A stretch of DNA of 64,000 nt from Deltaproteobacteria bacterium (lineage in GTDB: Bacteria; Myxococcota_A; UBA9160; UBA4427), in NCBI GenBank assembly GCA_029261835.1, contig JAJDAO010000039.1, positions 1 through 64,000 on the forward strand, written 5' to 3'. The translations under genes and the position numbers were made by a program. Shown here one piece after another: positions 7,902 through 17,699 of this stretch (the stretch's first letter is position 1; each line of letters begins with the position of its first letter). Below the pieces are notes generated by a model that searched no databases, was not told where the DNA came from, and worked only from the letters and a program-made list of their open reading frames with translations.

Positions 7902-10144
7902 CTCCGCTGGGGCTCGCTCACTGTCGAGATCTGCGCATCCGCTCCCAGGTCTCGGCTGCGAAGCAGCGGCACGGTGATCTTGTTTCCGGCGCTCAGCGAC
8001 TCGAAATCGAGATCCGGGTTGTACTGGTACAGGAGCCAGAGGGGAATCTCGAACTTGCGATGAGACAGCACCCAGAGTGAGTCACCGGCCCGTATGCGGT
8101 GAACCTCGGTGCCGGCGATCTCCCAGCGCGTGAAGAACTGCTCCTGGATATCTCGGTGATATTCGAGGCGCTGCTGTTCAAACTGCTCGGGCGTGACGTG
8201 GCTGAAGTCGAGCTTCAGCTGCTCGTGTACGACCAGCGGTTCGCCGTAGCTCAAGTGATTGATGCTGCGGAGACGACCGGCTCGAAGCCCAAGCCATTCG
8301 GCGTAGTGCCCCAGAGTCTCAATGGCCTGGATCTCGATCGTGCCGTCGGCCGCCACGGAGTAGTCGCTCGGATCGGCTAGCAGGCCGGGATTCGGCCCGC
8401 TCGGATCCGCATCGGATGCAATGTCGGCGGCGACCGCCACGAGATCGTGGCTGTCGACGGAGGCGGGCGCAGCGGGCGCGGCGGGCTCACGCGGCACCGG
8501 ACTCGGCTCGGTCGAGCGCGCTGGCGTCAGGAGCGCCATGGCCTGCGGATGGAGATCGCTGGCTGCCGCCTCTTTGTGCTTGCTCACGATGGCCTTGTCG
8601 ACGGCCGTCGAGACGCGTAGTACCTGGCCGACGTAGATGCGGTTTCGGTTGCGCAGCGCATTGGCCGTGATCAGCTCGTCCTCACGCATGTCAAAACGGC
8701 TGGCAATGCGCGAGAGCGTATCGCCTCGCCGAACCGTGTAGAGACCGTCAGGCGGGGGGCGGACGGGTGCCGCGGGCTGCGCGCGGCGCACAGCCGTGGC
8801 GCGGGCCGGTGAGTGATCGGAGGGCAGGCGCAGCTTCTGGCCCGCTCGGATGCGATGGCGGCTGCGCAGGCCGTTGAGCGCCTGCAGCTCGCTCATTCTG
8901 ACGCCGTAGCGCGCTGCGATGCGTGAGAGTGTCTCGCCTCGTTGCACAACATGGTGTACGTCTCGCGTCTGTCTTGCCCAGCGTTCGCCCTCCGCAACGT
9001 CGGCGATCGCGACGTGCAGCGGACGCGCCAGAACGACCCGAGGAACAGCCAGCACGAAGCCTTTCGGTACGCGCTTCTGGCCTCGCCATACGCTCGGACG
9101 CAGAGCGGGGTTGGCGGCCCTCAGACTCTCGATCTCTACCCCGAAGGCACGCGACAATGCCAGTGGCGTGGTGTAGAAAGGCAGCTCGACTGTGTCGTAG
9201 TCCACCGGCTGATTGAATGTCAGCTTGCCGAAGTGGGGCTCCGGGTTGGCGGCAATGTGCGAAGCCGCCAGAAACTCGACATAGAAGTTGCGTGACGCGA
9301 AGCCGAAAGTCCGGCTACGGTAGTCGCGTACGATGGTCGCGATGTCGCGCGTACCCAGCTTGCGAACTGCCCGCCGCATGCCCGACGCTCCGTGATTGTA
9401 GGCGGTGATGGCAAGCGGCCAGCTTCCCGTGACGCGACGGTTCTGCTTCAGCAGCCGGGCAGCCGCCACGGCGGAGCGGTAGGGATCGAGCCGCTCGTCC
9501 ACCACGTGGTCGACCCGCATGAAACGGCGACCGGTGGAGCGCGTGAACTGCCACAGCCCCGCTGCACCGACCCGGGAATAGGCGTGCGGCGTGTACGATG
9601 ATTCGACGTGGGGCAGGGCGGCGATTTGCACCGGCAGTCCCATGTCGCGCAGCGTCCGCTCGATGTGCGTGACGTAGGTGCCGGACCGGATCAGCCCGGC
9701 GCGAAACTTGTCCGCCTGTCCGAGCTGGAAACGGACCCGGCGGGTCGCACCGCGCAGCGTCTTGTTCGTCGCTCCCGCTGGAAACAGCGCCAGCACTCGT
9801 TGCTGTTCCACGCTCAGGCCCGAGCGTTTACCTCGAGCCAGCGTGTGCAGGATCTGCTTGTAGTGCTTCTTCCGTTTCTCGGTGAAGCGTTCTCGCGCTC
9901 GCCTCGAGAGCCCCGACGGCAGCTTGAGCACCTCATAGACGACCGAGAGGTCTCGCGAGTCGTGGATGAGACCCCCGTCGGTGCCGACTTCGCTGTAGAT
10001 CCGCGTCCAGAACCGAACGGCCGGCTGCAGCGCTGCCGGCTCCGGGAACGGGTTGAATCCAGCCTCCGCGACCTCGGTCGCCAGCGACTGGCCGGCGCCG
10101 AGAAGAGCGAGTGCCGCGACTACAGCAGGCAATAGGGTTCGCAT
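7898..10144 (-). CDS. mltD: membrane-bound lytic murein transglycosylase D-like protein with LysM domains
   Basis: 748 residues from ATG 10144. This start gives a clean signal peptide (MRTLLPAVVAALALLGAG, then SLA-TEV); the open frame further upstream is not signal-like. The SLT lytic transglycosylase domain spans about residues 165-300. Its predicted catalytic acid is E181 in ALPHVESSY, followed by GAAGLWQFTRSTGRRF and ITAYNHGASGM. Two clear LysM modules (VVQRGETLSRIAARYGV and YTVRRGDTLSRIASRFDM) and two more divergent LysM-like units near the C-terminus follow, joined by Ala/Pro-rich linkers. The enzyme cleaves peptidoglycan glycan strands in the periplasm. No lipobox cysteine is seen, unlike the E. 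coli enzyme. Confidence 0.9.
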   Translation of the reverse strand: MRTLLPAVVAALALLGAGQSLATEVAEAGFNPFPEPAALQPAVRFWTRIYSEVGTDGGLIHDSRDLSVVYEVLKLPSGLSRRARERFTEKRKKHYKQILHTLARGKRSGLSVEQQRVLALFPAGATNKTLRGATRRVRFQLGQADKFRAGLIRSGTYVTHIERTLRDMGLPVQIAALPHVESSYTPHAYSRVGAAGLWQFTRSTGRRFMRVDHVVDERLDPYRSAVAAARLLKQNRRVTGSWPLAITAYNHGASGMRRAVRKLGTRDIATIVRDYRSRTFGFASRNFYVEFLAASHIAANPEPHFGKLTFNQPVDYDTVELPFYTTPLALSRAFGVEIESLRAANPALRPSVWRGQKRVPKGFVLAVPRVVLARPLHVAIADVAEGERWARQTRDVHHVVQRGETLSRIAARYGVRMSELQALNGLRSRHRIRAGQKLRLPSDHSPARATAVRRAQPAAPVRPPPDGLYTVRRGDTLSRIASRFDMREDELITANALRNRNRIYVGQVLRVSTAVDKAIVSKHKEAAASDLHPQAMALLTPARSTEPSPVPREPAAPAAPASVDSHDLVAVAADIASDADPSGPNPGLLADPSDYSVAADGTIEIQAIETLGHYAEWLGLRAGRLRSINHLSYGEPLVVHEQLKLDFSHVTPEQFEQQRLEYHRDIQEQFFTRWEIAGTEVHRIRAGDSLWVLSHRKFEIPLWLLYQYNPDLDFESLSAGNKITVPLLRSRDLGADAQISTVSEPQRS

Positions 10145-10338
10145 CTTCACGCCATCCCGGATCGGCAACTTCGCGTCAAATCTGAGCCCCAACCGCACGA
10201 ATCCCTCCCGGGGGGTGGTCGCGCCGCGATCGCTGCTGTGCCACCACGGGCTGAGTCGCCGACTGGGCCCCGCCGGTTCATCGCGGTCGGGCTCGCCTTC
10301 CGTACTCTCGTGTGGGCTTGAAGGGGCGATTGCAGCGC

Positions 10339-11868
10339 TCACTTCTTTCGCTTTCGTCCCTTCTGACGTGACTTGCGGGCCTGTCTCCGCTTGTTCTTTT
10401 TGCGCTCATCTGCCTTCTGGCCGCGCACCCGCCCGCCCCCGCCCATGGTCATGCCGGGTGGGCCCGCGCCGGCGAGTAGGGCGCTCGGGTCCATTGCGCC
10501 GGTGGGCATGCCGCCACCCGCGATCTTTCCCATGCCCGGGATTTTCGAGAGCAGACCGCCGGGCGCGCCCAGGTTGCCCATCATCTCTCTCATCTGCCCG
10601 AAGCGGCCGACGAGATCTTTCACCTCTTTGGTCTTGTGACCGCTGCCGCTGGCGATCCGCGCTGCCCGGCTCTTGTCGATGACGTCCGGCTTGCGGCGCT
10701 CCTGCCTCGTCATGGAGCGAATCATGGCCTCGACCTTGCTGAGCTCTCCCTCGTCGACCTGGTCCGCCATCGAGCCGAACATGGGCATCTTGGCAAAGAC
10801 CTCGCGCAGCGGGCCGAGCTTCTGGATCGTTCTCAGCTGGGTCAGCAGATCATCCAGGGTGAACTGCCCCTTCAGAATGCGCTCGGCGTCCTCCTCCGCC
10901 TGCCGCTCGTCGACGACCTCTTCGAAGTCCTTGACCAGGCCGACGATGTCCCCCATGCCGAGGATGCGTGACGCGAGGCCCTCGGGCCGGAACTCTTCGA
11001 GCCGATCGATCGACTCGCCGGTGCCCAGGAACTTGATGGGAACGCCGGTCACAGCCTTGACGGCCAGCGCCGCTCCGCCCCGCGCATCACCGTCGAGCTT
11101 GGTGAGCACCACACCGTCGAGTTCAATGCGTTGCGAGAAGGCCTTGGCCACATTGACCGCATCGCGGCCCATCAGCGCGTCGCATACCAGCAGCGTATTC
11201 GCAGGCGAGACCAGCGCCTTGATCTCTTCGAGCTCCTGCATGAGCTCGTCGTCGAGGGCGAGTCGGCCCGCCGTGTCGTAGATGAGGGCGTTGTGTCCCT
11301 CCCGCTTCGCTCGTTCCTGCGCCGCTTGGCATATCTGCGGCGGAAGCTCTCCCTCAGCACCGGCATGGACCGGCACGTCGATGGATTCACCAAGAGTCTG
11401 AAGCTGGGCCACGGCCGCCGGTCGGTAGACGTCGGCCGCCACGAGTAGCGGCTTCTTGCCCTGCTTCTGGAGGTGGCGCGCCAGCTTCGCCGCGATCGTC
11501 GTCTTGCCGACGCCCTGCAGCCCGGCCAGCATGACGGACGTTGCTCCTCGCTGCTTGGCCAGGGAGGTATCCACTGGCCCCATCAGCTCGCTGAGTGATT
11601 CCTCGCAGACCTTGACGAAGTGCTGGCCGGGCGTGACCTTGAGCCGGCGTCCAGCCGCATCGCGGGCGCGGGTCTCGACTTTCTCCCCCAGTGCCCGCTG
11701 CTTGACGCGGGCCAGAAAGTCCTTGACCACGACGAAGTCGACATCGGCCTCCAGCAGCGACATCCGCACATCGCGCAACGCCTCGTCGATGTTCGACTCG
11801 TCGAGTTCGCGCAGGCCGCGCAGGCGTTCTGTGGCGGACTTGAAGCCCTGGCTGACAGTTTCGAGCAC
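10339..11868 (-). CDS. ffh: signal recognition particle protein Ffh (SRP54)
   Basis: 509 residues. Ffh is the SRP GTPase that binds 4.5S RNA and signal sequences and docks to FtsY. Visible parts in order are the N-domain helices, G1 LQGVGKTTIAAKLA, DVYRPAAVAQL, DTAGRLALDDELM, TKLDGDARGG, then the M domain with SMTRQERRKPDVIDKSRAAR and GSGHKTKEV. A Gly/Met-rich segment and a strongly basic Arg/Lys tail end the protein, which makes it longer than the ~450-residue E. coli form. The start is GTG at 11868 with a strong GGAGGAGA ribosome site. No rpsP follows, and no 4.5S RNA gene was spotted nearby. Confidence 0.95.
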   Translation of the reverse strand: MLETVSQGFKSATERLRGLRELDESNIDEALRDVRMSLLEADVDFVVVKDFLARVKQRALGEKVETRARDAAGRRLKVTPGQHFVKVCEESLSELMGPVDTSLAKQRGATSVMLAGLQGVGKTTIAAKLARHLQKQGKKPLLVAADVYRPAAVAQLQTLGESIDVPVHAGAEGELPPQICQAAQERAKREGHNALIYDTAGRLALDDELMQELEEIKALVSPANTLLVCDALMGRDAVNVAKAFSQRIELDGVVLTKLDGDARGGAALAVKAVTGVPIKFLGTGESIDRLEEFRPEGLASRILGMGDIVGLVKDFEEVVDERQAEEDAERILKGQFTLDDLLTQLRTIQKLGPLREVFAKMPMFGSMADQVDEGELSKVEAMIRSMTRQERRKPDVIDKSRAARIASGSGHKTKEVKDLVGRFGQMREMMGNLGAPGGLLSKIPGMGKIAGGGMPTGAMDPSALLAGAGPPGMTMGGGGRVRGQKADERKKNKRRQARKSRQKGRKRKK

Positions 11869-12394
11869 GATCTCCTCCGGAAGCGGGCGATACTAGCCCT
11901 GATGCGGCATTCGGATCAGGGCCTTACCCCGAACGGCGCGGCGATTTCGCACATCCCGCACCGCGTTCCCCTTCTCCGCTCCCGCATGCGTATCTCCACT
12001 TGAGTGACTTCTTGGCAGGCGCTCACGAATCAGCTCGAGTCGACCAGCCGCATGCCGAAAGCGCCCGTAGGGGAACGCGCGCTCTGCCTGATTATGCTCA
12101 ATCGGGGCTAGCAGCCCGGCACGGAACCCCCCGCCGCCGTCATCCGTCCCCGTTCTCGGACCGCTCTGCCCGCGCTTGCTCCCGAACAGGCGGCCCTGCA
12201 TGATTGCGGTTGGCGGGGCCTTCCAGCCGGCAGCCCATCCGGGGTATTCCGGGGTCGCGGACGATCCGCCGGACACGAAGGAGCCGTGGCGCGGGGCCGA
12301 CGCGGAGAGCGGCCAATGGAAGTTAGAGAACGCAGGGCCGAGAGTGGTGGGCGGAGAGCGCGAAGCAAACGGAGAGAGCAGCGGAGAGAGGCAC
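11869..12394. other. divergent intergenic region between ffh and the biotinyl-domain gene
   Basis: 526 bp with no credible gene. The ffh-proximal end holds the dyad and -10-like box described separately. The ORF covering 12176-12394 is only a 5-prime extension of the biotinyl-domain frame, with low-complexity Pro/Gly/Glu-rich content. The last ~60 bases are purine-rich. No SRP RNA signature or tRNA was seen. Confidence 0.6.
11890..11922 (-). promoter_or_regulatory. inverted repeat beside a -10-like box upstream of ffh
   Basis: GCCCTGAT (11896-11903) and ATCAGGGC (11915-11922) form a perfect 8-bp inverted repeat with an 11-base spacer. On the minus strand it abuts TAGTAT (11895-11890), a plausible -10 box about 20 bases before the ffh GTG. 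The dyad therefore occupies the -10/-35 spacer, where a repressor site would sit. No good -35 box is seen. Confidence 0.35.
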
Positions 12395-12613
12395 GTGGCA
12401 GTCGAAGTCGAAGCACAGGTCACCGGGCACATCTGGAAGGTCGAACGAGCGCTGGGCGATGCGGTTCAGGAGGAGGACGTCCTCCTGATCATCGAATCCA
12501 TGAAGATGGAGATTCCGCTCGAGGCCCCCTGCGATGGTCGAGTGAGCGAGATCCGCGTCGAGGAGGGGCAGGGTGTCGAGGAGGGGGATGTCCTCGTGGT
12601 TCTCGAAGCTTGA
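12395..12613 (+). CDS. stand-alone biotin/lipoyl-type carrier domain protein (BCCP-like)
   Basis: 72 residues from GTG 12395, with GGAGAGAG upstream. The whole protein is one biotinyl domain: a beta-barrel ending in GDVLVVLEA, with the biotin-attachment lysine in ESMKMEIPLEAP. The MKM sequence is the classic biotinylation site of biotin carboxyl carrier proteins, so biotin is favoured over lipoate. Such stand-alone carriers usually serve an acyl-CoA or pyruvate-type carboxylase, but no carboxylase subunit is in this window. The longer open frame upstream adds 73 residues with no family resemblance. Its stop overlaps the TTG start of the acetyltransferase gene as TTGA. Confidence 0.85.
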   Translation: MAVEVEAQVTGHIWKVERALGDAVQEEDVLLIIESMKMEIPLEAPCDGRVSEIRVEEGQGVEEGDVLVVLEA

Positions 12614-13479
12614 CATTACGAGCAGCAAGCGGCCGGATTAGGGCGCGACCGCTCGCGTCCAGCGAGCGAGATGCCGCACTCGATTATCTGCGGCCCGAGC
12701 CGCGGCACAATCTTCTCTTGATGGAGATGGTCGCTGGCGTTGGGCAGCCCGCTACGCCGAGCGAGCTGCCACCGCAGGTGGTTGCGGCCTGGCGGCGCGA
12801 CGAGATCATCGGCGTGGCGTCTCTGCGCCCCAGCTTGGTGCTCGATTTCGAGATGACCGACGAGGCGCTCGATGCCTGTCTTCCGTTTCTGGTCGCCATC
12901 GAGAGCGGGCTCATCAAGAGCGACGACCGCGTCGTGGCGCCACTCTGGGCGCATCTGCGGGCTCGCGGGCGGCGGGCACTGATCGATCGCGGCGAGACCT
13001 CTTATGTGCGAGGTTCGTCGCAGCGCGCGCCGGCCGATCTGGCACGGCCGGCGGTGACCGGACTGCGCCCCGCGGTCGAAGAGGACCTCGACGATCTCGT
13101 CTTCGCCGCGCGTGCCAGCCTGCGAGAGGAGGATCGACCGGATCCCTTCGACGGTGATCCGGTGGGTTTCCGCCGCTGGGTGCGCGGGCGTTTGCATCGG
13201 GCTCGCGTGCTGGAGAGAGCCGGGCAGATCGTTTTCGTGGGGTACGCCGATGTTCGCCGACCCGAGGGCTGGCTGATCCAGGGCGTCTACACCTGGCCGG
13301 AGCACCGCCGCCGTGGCTTCGCGGCCATCGGCGTTTCCGGCCTTGTCGAGGAGGCTTTCTGCGCCGGTGCCGGCCACGTGCAGCTCGCGGTGGTCGACGG
13401 AAACCTGCCAGCCGTCCGGCTCTACGAACGGCTGGGCTTCGTCCCCTTCGCACAGCTTCGCACTTTGGTCTTCCTGTGA
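12610..13479 (+). CDS. GNAT-family N-acetyltransferase
   Basis: 289 residues, taking TTG 12610 as start because it forms a TTGA overlap with the preceding stop; the family-like sequence begins directly after it. The C-terminal half (about 145-289) is a GNAT domain, with the acetyl-CoA loop in RRRGFAAIGVSGLV and the usual VDGNLPAVRLYERLGFVPF end. The N-terminal half (LRPEPRHNLLLMEMVAGVG and on) resembles the DUF4081-type domain often paired with GNAT, so the protein may be a tandem-domain acetyltransferase. The acyl acceptor is unknown. Coupling to a biotinyl carrier is unusual. Confidence 0.8.
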   Translation: MTLRAASGRIRARPLASSERDAALDYLRPEPRHNLLLMEMVAGVGQPATPSELPPQVVAAWRRDEIIGVASLRPSLVLDFEMTDEALDACLPFLVAIESGLIKSDDRVVAPLWAHLRARGRRALIDRGETSYVRGSSQRAPADLARPAVTGLRPAVEEDLDDLVFAARASLREEDRPDPFDGDPVGFRRWVRGRLHRARVLERAGQIVFVGYADVRRPEGWLIQGVYTWPEHRRRGFAAIGVSGLVEEAFCAGAGHVQLAVVDGNLPAVRLYERLGFVPFAQLRTLVFL

Positions 13480-13560
13480 CGATGAATCGAGCGGATTCGA
13501 GCGAATCGGTGACTTGATCGCTCAGTCAGCGCTCGGCTACGATCCGTATTCGCTCGTCTA

Positions 13561-13599
13561 TGACATCAGCCGGTGACATGAACCGGTGACATCAAGGAG
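13561..13599. repeat. three tandem 13-bp repeats upstream of the SDR gene
   Basis: TGACATCAGCCGG, TGACATGAACCGG and TGACATCAAGGAG follow each other without a gap at 13561, 13574 and 13587. The third copy runs into the AAGGAGGGG ribosome-binding site 11 bases before the SDR start. They may be a regulator-binding array or an RNA element overlapping the ribosome site. Confidence 0.6.
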
Positions 13600-13610
13600 G
13601 GGAACCCCCT

Positions 13611-14474
13611 ATGGGTCTGCTTGACGGAAGAGTGGTCATCATCACCGGTGCGGGTGGCGGTATTGGTCGTGAACATGCCCTCGCCATGGCGAAGGAGGGC
13701 GCGGCCATCGTAGTCAACGATCTCGGTGGTGCGCGGGACGGGAGCGGTGCCGGTAACGCGATGGCTGATACAGTCGCGGACGAGATCAAGGCCTTGGGGG
13801 CGGAAGCGGTCGCGAACTACGACAATGTCGCATCGCTGGAGGGGGGAAAGTCGATCCTGAAGACTGCTCTCGACGCCTTCGGCAAGGTCGACGTACTGGT
13901 GAACAACGCCGGCATTCTGCGCGACAAGTCGTTCGCCAAGACCAGCGAGGATCTCTGGGACCCGGTGATCGAGGTTCACCTGAAGGGTACCTACTGTGTT
14001 ACCCACGCGGTCTACTGCCACATGAAAGAGAGCGGCAGCGGCGGTGTGATCATCAATACGTCGTCGACCTCCGGTCTCAACGGCAATTTCGGTCAGTGCA
14101 ACTACGGCGCGGCCAAGGCGGGTATCGCGGGCTTCACGCGCTGTCTGGCACTTGAGGGCAAGAAGTACGGCATTCGCTGCTTCATCTTGGCGCCGGTGGC
14201 ACTCACGCGTTTGACCGAGGACCTGCCGGGTTTTGACAGCGAGGCCATGGAGGAGAAGATGGCACCCGGCCTGGTCTCGCCGCTGCTCACCTTTCTGGCG
14301 AGCGACCTCTCGAAGGACATGACGGGGAACACCTTCTTCTGTGGGGGTGGGCGCATCGCCGAGATGAAGGTGGTGACCGCACCGGGCGTGACGAAGACCG
14401 ATGCGGGTGGCCACTGGACGCCCGGCGAGATCGCCGAAGCGATGAAGGCCGGGGAGATCCTGCTTCCCGATTGA
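13611..14474 (+). CDS. SDR-family dehydrogenase, MFE-2 (3-hydroxyacyl-CoA dehydrogenase)-like
   Basis: 287 residues. A classical short-chain dehydrogenase with NAD-binding TGAGGGIGREHALAMA (residues 12-27), VNDLGG, NNAGILRDKSF, the active-site serine in INTSSTSGLNGNFGQ and YGAAK as the catalytic Tyr-x3-Lys. VNDLGGARDGSG and GILRDKSF closely resemble the hydroxyacyl-CoA dehydrogenase part of peroxisomal multifunctional enzyme type 2, which suggests an acyl-CoA or steroid-like substrate. That substrate class is inference. A strong AAGGAGG ribosome site precedes the ATG. The C-terminal ~50 residues are a short family-specific extension, not a second domain. Confidence 0.88.
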   Translation: MGLLDGRVVIITGAGGGIGREHALAMAKEGAAIVVNDLGGARDGSGAGNAMADTVADEIKALGAEAVANYDNVASLEGGKSILKTALDAFGKVDVLVNNAGILRDKSFAKTSEDLWDPVIEVHLKGTYCVTHAVYCHMKESGSGGVIINTSSTSGLNGNFGQCNYGAAKAGIAGFTRCLALEGKKYGIRCFILAPVALTRLTEDLPGFDSEAMEEKMAPGLVSPLLTFLASDLSKDMTGNTFFCGGGRIAEMKVVTAPGVTKTDAGGHWTPGEIAEAMKAGEILLPD

Positions 14475-14584
14475 CCCGCTACGAGGGGCTTGCGCGAGCG
14501 AGGGCGGCGGGCTCGACCCGCTGCCCCCACGTACTGCGTCGTGGGGACATTGCTGACCCCGAGGGCGCATGGTAAACCTGCACG

Positions 14585-17299
14585 ATGATGCCGGATGAAT
14601 CGCCCGATTCCGCCGACGGGTCGTCCTCTCCGACGCCGGCACCCCGGCGTGCCGATGATCGGTCATTGACGCTGGTCGATCCGCTCTCCGCGATGACAGC
14701 TCGCTTCAATCTCTTCTTCCGCTGGTTCGCCGGTCGCTACTTCCGCCATTTCGAACTCGCTGAGGAGGGCGTCTCCCGGCTTCGGGAACTCGAGGCCCGC
14801 GGTGCTGTCGTCTACGTGATGCGCTACTCGAGTCGACTCGACTACCTGCTCTTCAACACGCTCTTCATGCGCGATCGGCTGCGGCTCTCGAGCTTCGCCA
14901 ACGGCCTGCATTTCTACTACTACCGGCCGCTGCCGCAGATCCTGCGAACCGTCTTTCAGCGCAAGCGGGGAAGATCGCGCGCCATCGTTCACGGCGAGGA
15001 CCAACGGCGTGTGCGCCGACTGACGCGTGACGGGCATTCCTTCTTCCTCTTCCTGCGCACCAAGCGGCTGCGCACCTTCTGGCGCGGCATGTGGCGACTG
15101 CGGCATCGCCAGGACGAACTCGATCTGCTGCAGGAGGTCGTGCGCGAGGTCTGGAACACGGATCGCGAGGTCTTCATCGTTCCGCTCTCGCTGTTCTGGC
15201 GCAAGGGACCTCGCAGCGAGAATCGCTTTCTGAACCTCGACTACGGCTCTCTCTCGCGGCCCTCGGACATCGCGAAGGTGAGCTCTTTCCTGGCCACCTA
15301 TCGCAGCTTGTCGGTGAAGATCGGCGAGCCGATCGATCTGGCGGGTTTCATTTCGACCCGCCGTGAGCGGGGACAGGAACGCGTCGCCCGCACCGTGCGG
15401 CGCTCGATCCTCATCTACCTCTATCGCGAAGAGAAAGTCGTGGAGGGGCCGACACTGCGCTCCGCGCAGCGTGTGCTGCGCGAGATGTTGGGCGATTCGG
15501 GCGTGAAGGCGGCCATGGCGGAGCGGGCGCGGCAGAAGCGCGGTTCGCCCGAGAAGGCGGAACGCGATGTCGAGAAGATGCTGCGCGAGATCGCGGCGCG
15601 CCCGAACTCGACGCTGCTGGCGATACTGGCGGCGTTCGTGGGCGCCATCGTGCGACGCATGTTCTCGGCGATCGAGACGGACGGGCTCGACAAGGTGGCG
15701 GACTATGCAAAGCGTCATCCTTTGGTGCTCGTGCCTACCCATCGCTCGTACTTCGATTTTCTGATCGTCTCGCTTCTCTTCTACGCCAACTATCTCGTGC
15801 CGCCCCATATCGCTGCTCGAGAGAACATGGCTTTCGGTCCGGTTGGCTTGGCCTTCCGCTTGGCGGGGGCCTTCTATCTGCGACGATCGTTCAGCGATCC
15901 GCTCTACAAGCAGGTCTTTCGTGCCTACGTCGCCTACCTCGTGCGCGAGGGCTTCACCCAGGAGTTCTTCATCGAGGGCGGGCGCTCGCGAACGGGGAAG
16001 ACGCTTTCCCCACGACTGGGCATGCTGACCTGGGATATCGAGGCCTTCCTCGAGTGTTCGCGGCGCGACCTCTTCTTCGTTCCCATTGCGATTACCTACG
16101 AGCGCCTGGTCGAGGAGAGCGGGATCGTGGACGAACTCGAGGGGGGTGGGAAGACGAAGGAGAGCACGTTGGCGCTCTTCCGGGCACGCAAGTACCTGGA
16201 GCGGAGGTTTGGCTCGGTACACGTGAGCTTTGGCGAGCCCATCTCGTTGGCTGGGGCCATGGGGGAGAATCGCGAGCGCTTTGAACGACAGGTTCGCGGC
16301 GAGGTGGGGGCCCTGCTGCCGGACGGGACCCCAGATCAGATCCAGGCGTTGTCGGAGCGGATCGCGGAAGAGAAGCGGCAGTTCATCGACGCCTTCGCCC
16401 ACCGAATCGTCGAGTGCATCAACTGGTCGGTGGTGGCCAACGCGACGTCCGTCGTCGCCGCGGTGCTGATGGGAACGCCGCATCGCGGGCTGCTTCGGCC
16501 TGAGCTCATCAATCGTGTCCAGCAGCTCGTCGATCTCTTGCAGCTGCAGCAGGTGCGGTTGACGTCGGCGCTCCAAGCGGATCGCGGCCGCTACAATGAG
16601 GCTCTCGCCTTCATGCTGCGCAGTGATCTCGTGAAGTCGGTGGAGGATCCGCTGGGCGAGATCATCTTCTACGAAGAATCGCGTCGCCGAGCGCTGGACA
16701 TATACCGCAACTCGATCGTACACTTTCTCGCGACACCGAGCATTCTGGCGCGCAGGTTACTCCTGGGAGCATCGAGCAAGGAGCTGCAGGAGGATCTCAC
16801 GACTTGGCAGGAGATTCTCTACCAGGAGTTCTTCGTTCCTCGCGGTGAGCCGGCGGCGAGCGGTCACGAGCAGTTCCTGAGCCACTTCGAGGCGGTCGGT
16901 TGGATCGAGCGGCAAGACGATCTGCTCTTCGCGACCGCGGCGGGCGAAGAGATTCTGCGCTGTCTGGCGGCCCAGACCCGCGGCGTCATCGAGTGCTACG
17001 AGGTGACGTGCCGCGTTCTGCTCCACACGGAAGGCGAGATCGCCCGGAAGGCCTTTCTGGAGCGGGCGGCGGCCGCCTTCGAGCACGGACGCTTGCTGGG
17101 GCTCGCGGAGCGCATTGAGGCGGCCAACGACACGACCTTTGGCAATGCTCTGGATCTGTTGGTGCGCCGGCGCATTCTCGAGTCGAGGAGCGAGTCGCGA
17201 CGAGGGGGTGCGACCGAACTCGTCTATGCCCGCGGGGAGAGCTGGTGTGTCCTGCCGCAGCTGAGAGAGCGTCTGGCGGCTGCCGTCGCCGCCGGTTAG
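14585..17299 (+). CDS. plsB: glycerol-3-phosphate 1-O-acyltransferase PlsB
   Basis: 904 residues; ATG 14585 or 14588. PlsB transfers the first acyl chain to glycerol 3-phosphate at the inner membrane. The catalytic block I is [15 protein letters not shown] (HxxxxD, about residue 384). Block III is [13 protein letters not shown] and block IV is [14 protein letters not shown]. The N-terminal half contains a degenerate acyltransferase copy ([16 protein letters not shown], with Arg for the catalytic His), as in E. coli PlsB. The protein is about 100 residues longer than the E. coli form, mostly at the C-terminus. hisI starts 13 bases downstream. Confidence 0.93.
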   Translation: MMPDESPDSADGSSSPTPAPRRADDRSLTLVDPLSAMTARFNLFFRWFAGRYFRHFELAEEGVSRLRELEARGAVVYVMRYSSRLDYLLFNTLFMRDRLRLSSFANGLHFYYYRPLPQILRTVFQRKRGRSRAIVHGEDQRRVRRLTRDGHSFFLFLRTKRLRTFWRGMWRLRHRQDELDLLQEVVREVWNTDREVFIVPLSLFWRKGPRSENRFLNLDYGSLSRPSDIAKVSSFLATYRSLSVKIGEPIDLAGFISTRRERGQERVARTVRRSILIYLYREEKVVEGPTLRSAQRVLREMLGDSGVKAAMAERARQKRGSPEKAERDVEKMLREIAARPNSTLLAILAAFVGAIVRRMFSAIETDGLDKVADYAKRHPLVLVPTHRSYFDFLIVSLLFYANYLVPPHIAARENMAFGPVGLAFRLAGAFYLRRSFSDPLYKQVFRAYVAYLVREGFTQEFFIEGGRSRTGKTLSPRLGMLTWDIEAFLECSRRDLFFVPIAITYERLVEESGIVDELEGGGKTKESTLALFRARKYLERRFGSVHVSFGEPISLAGAMGENRERFERQVRGEVGALLPDGTPDQIQALSERIAEEKRQFIDAFAHRIVECINWSVVANATSVVAAVLMGTPHRGLLRPELINRVQQLVDLLQLQQVRLTSALQADRGRYNEALAFMLRSDLVKSVEDPLGEIIFYEESRRRALDIYRNSIVHFLATPSILARRLLLGASSKELQEDLTTWQEILYQEFFVPRGEPAASGHEQFLSHFEAVGWIERQDDLLFATAAGEEILRCLAAQTRGVIECYEVTCRVLLHTEGEIARKAFLERAAAAFEHGRLLGLAERIEAANDTTFGNALDLLVRRRILESRSESRRGGATELVYARGESWCVLPQLRERLAAAVAAG

Positions 17300-17312
17300 T
17301 CTCGGCCCCCCC

Positions 17313-17699
17313 ATGGATACGACGACTCTGCTCGATTTCGAAAAGGCGGGTGGCCTGGTCACTGCCATCGCCCAGGATGACGCAACCGGCGACATCCTGA
17401 TGGTGGCCCACATGAACGAGCAGGCGTTTCGCCGCACGCTCGAGCTGGGCGAGGTCGTGTACTGGAGCCGTAGCCGGAAGAGGCTCTGGCACAAGGGTGA
17501 GGAGAGCGGCAACGTCCAGCGAGTGAAGAGCCTCTTCGTCGACTGTGACGGCGATGTCGTGCTGATTCGCGTGGAGCAGATCGGTGGGGCCGCCTGCCAC
17601 ACAGGTATGCGAAGCTGTTTCTTCCGCAGGCTCGAGGGAGATCGCGTGGTCGATGTGGGTGAGCGCGTGTTCGATCCAGATGAGGTTTATGGTCGATGA
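17313..17699 (+). CDS. hisI: phosphoribosyl-AMP cyclohydrolase
   Basis: 128 residues, the normal size of the single-domain enzyme for the third step of histidine synthesis. Metal and substrate motifs are present: [45 protein letters not shown] and the Cys pair in [11 protein letters not shown]. No HisE pyrophosphatase domain is fused. There is no ribosome-binding site before the ATG. TAGTCT, overlapping the plsB stop, lies ten bases upstream and could be a -10 box for a leaderless start. The stop overlaps hisG as ATGA. Confidence 0.95.
   Translation: MDTTTLLDFEKAGGLVTAIAQDDATGDILMVAHMNEQAFRRTLELGEVVYWSRSRKRLWHKGEESGNVQRVKSLFVDCDGDVVLIRVEQIGGAACHTGMRSCFFRRLEGDRVVDVGERVFDPDEVYGR

Noticed and set aside
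11869-12394. 4.5S/SRP RNA gene near ffh
   Set aside because: I looked for the conserved GGAAGGAAGCA-type apical loop on both strands and did not find it.
14663-16723. 686-codon minus-strand frame opposite plsB
   Set aside because: PlsB motifs are complete on the plus strand; the antisense product is His/Arg/Glu-rich and motif-free.
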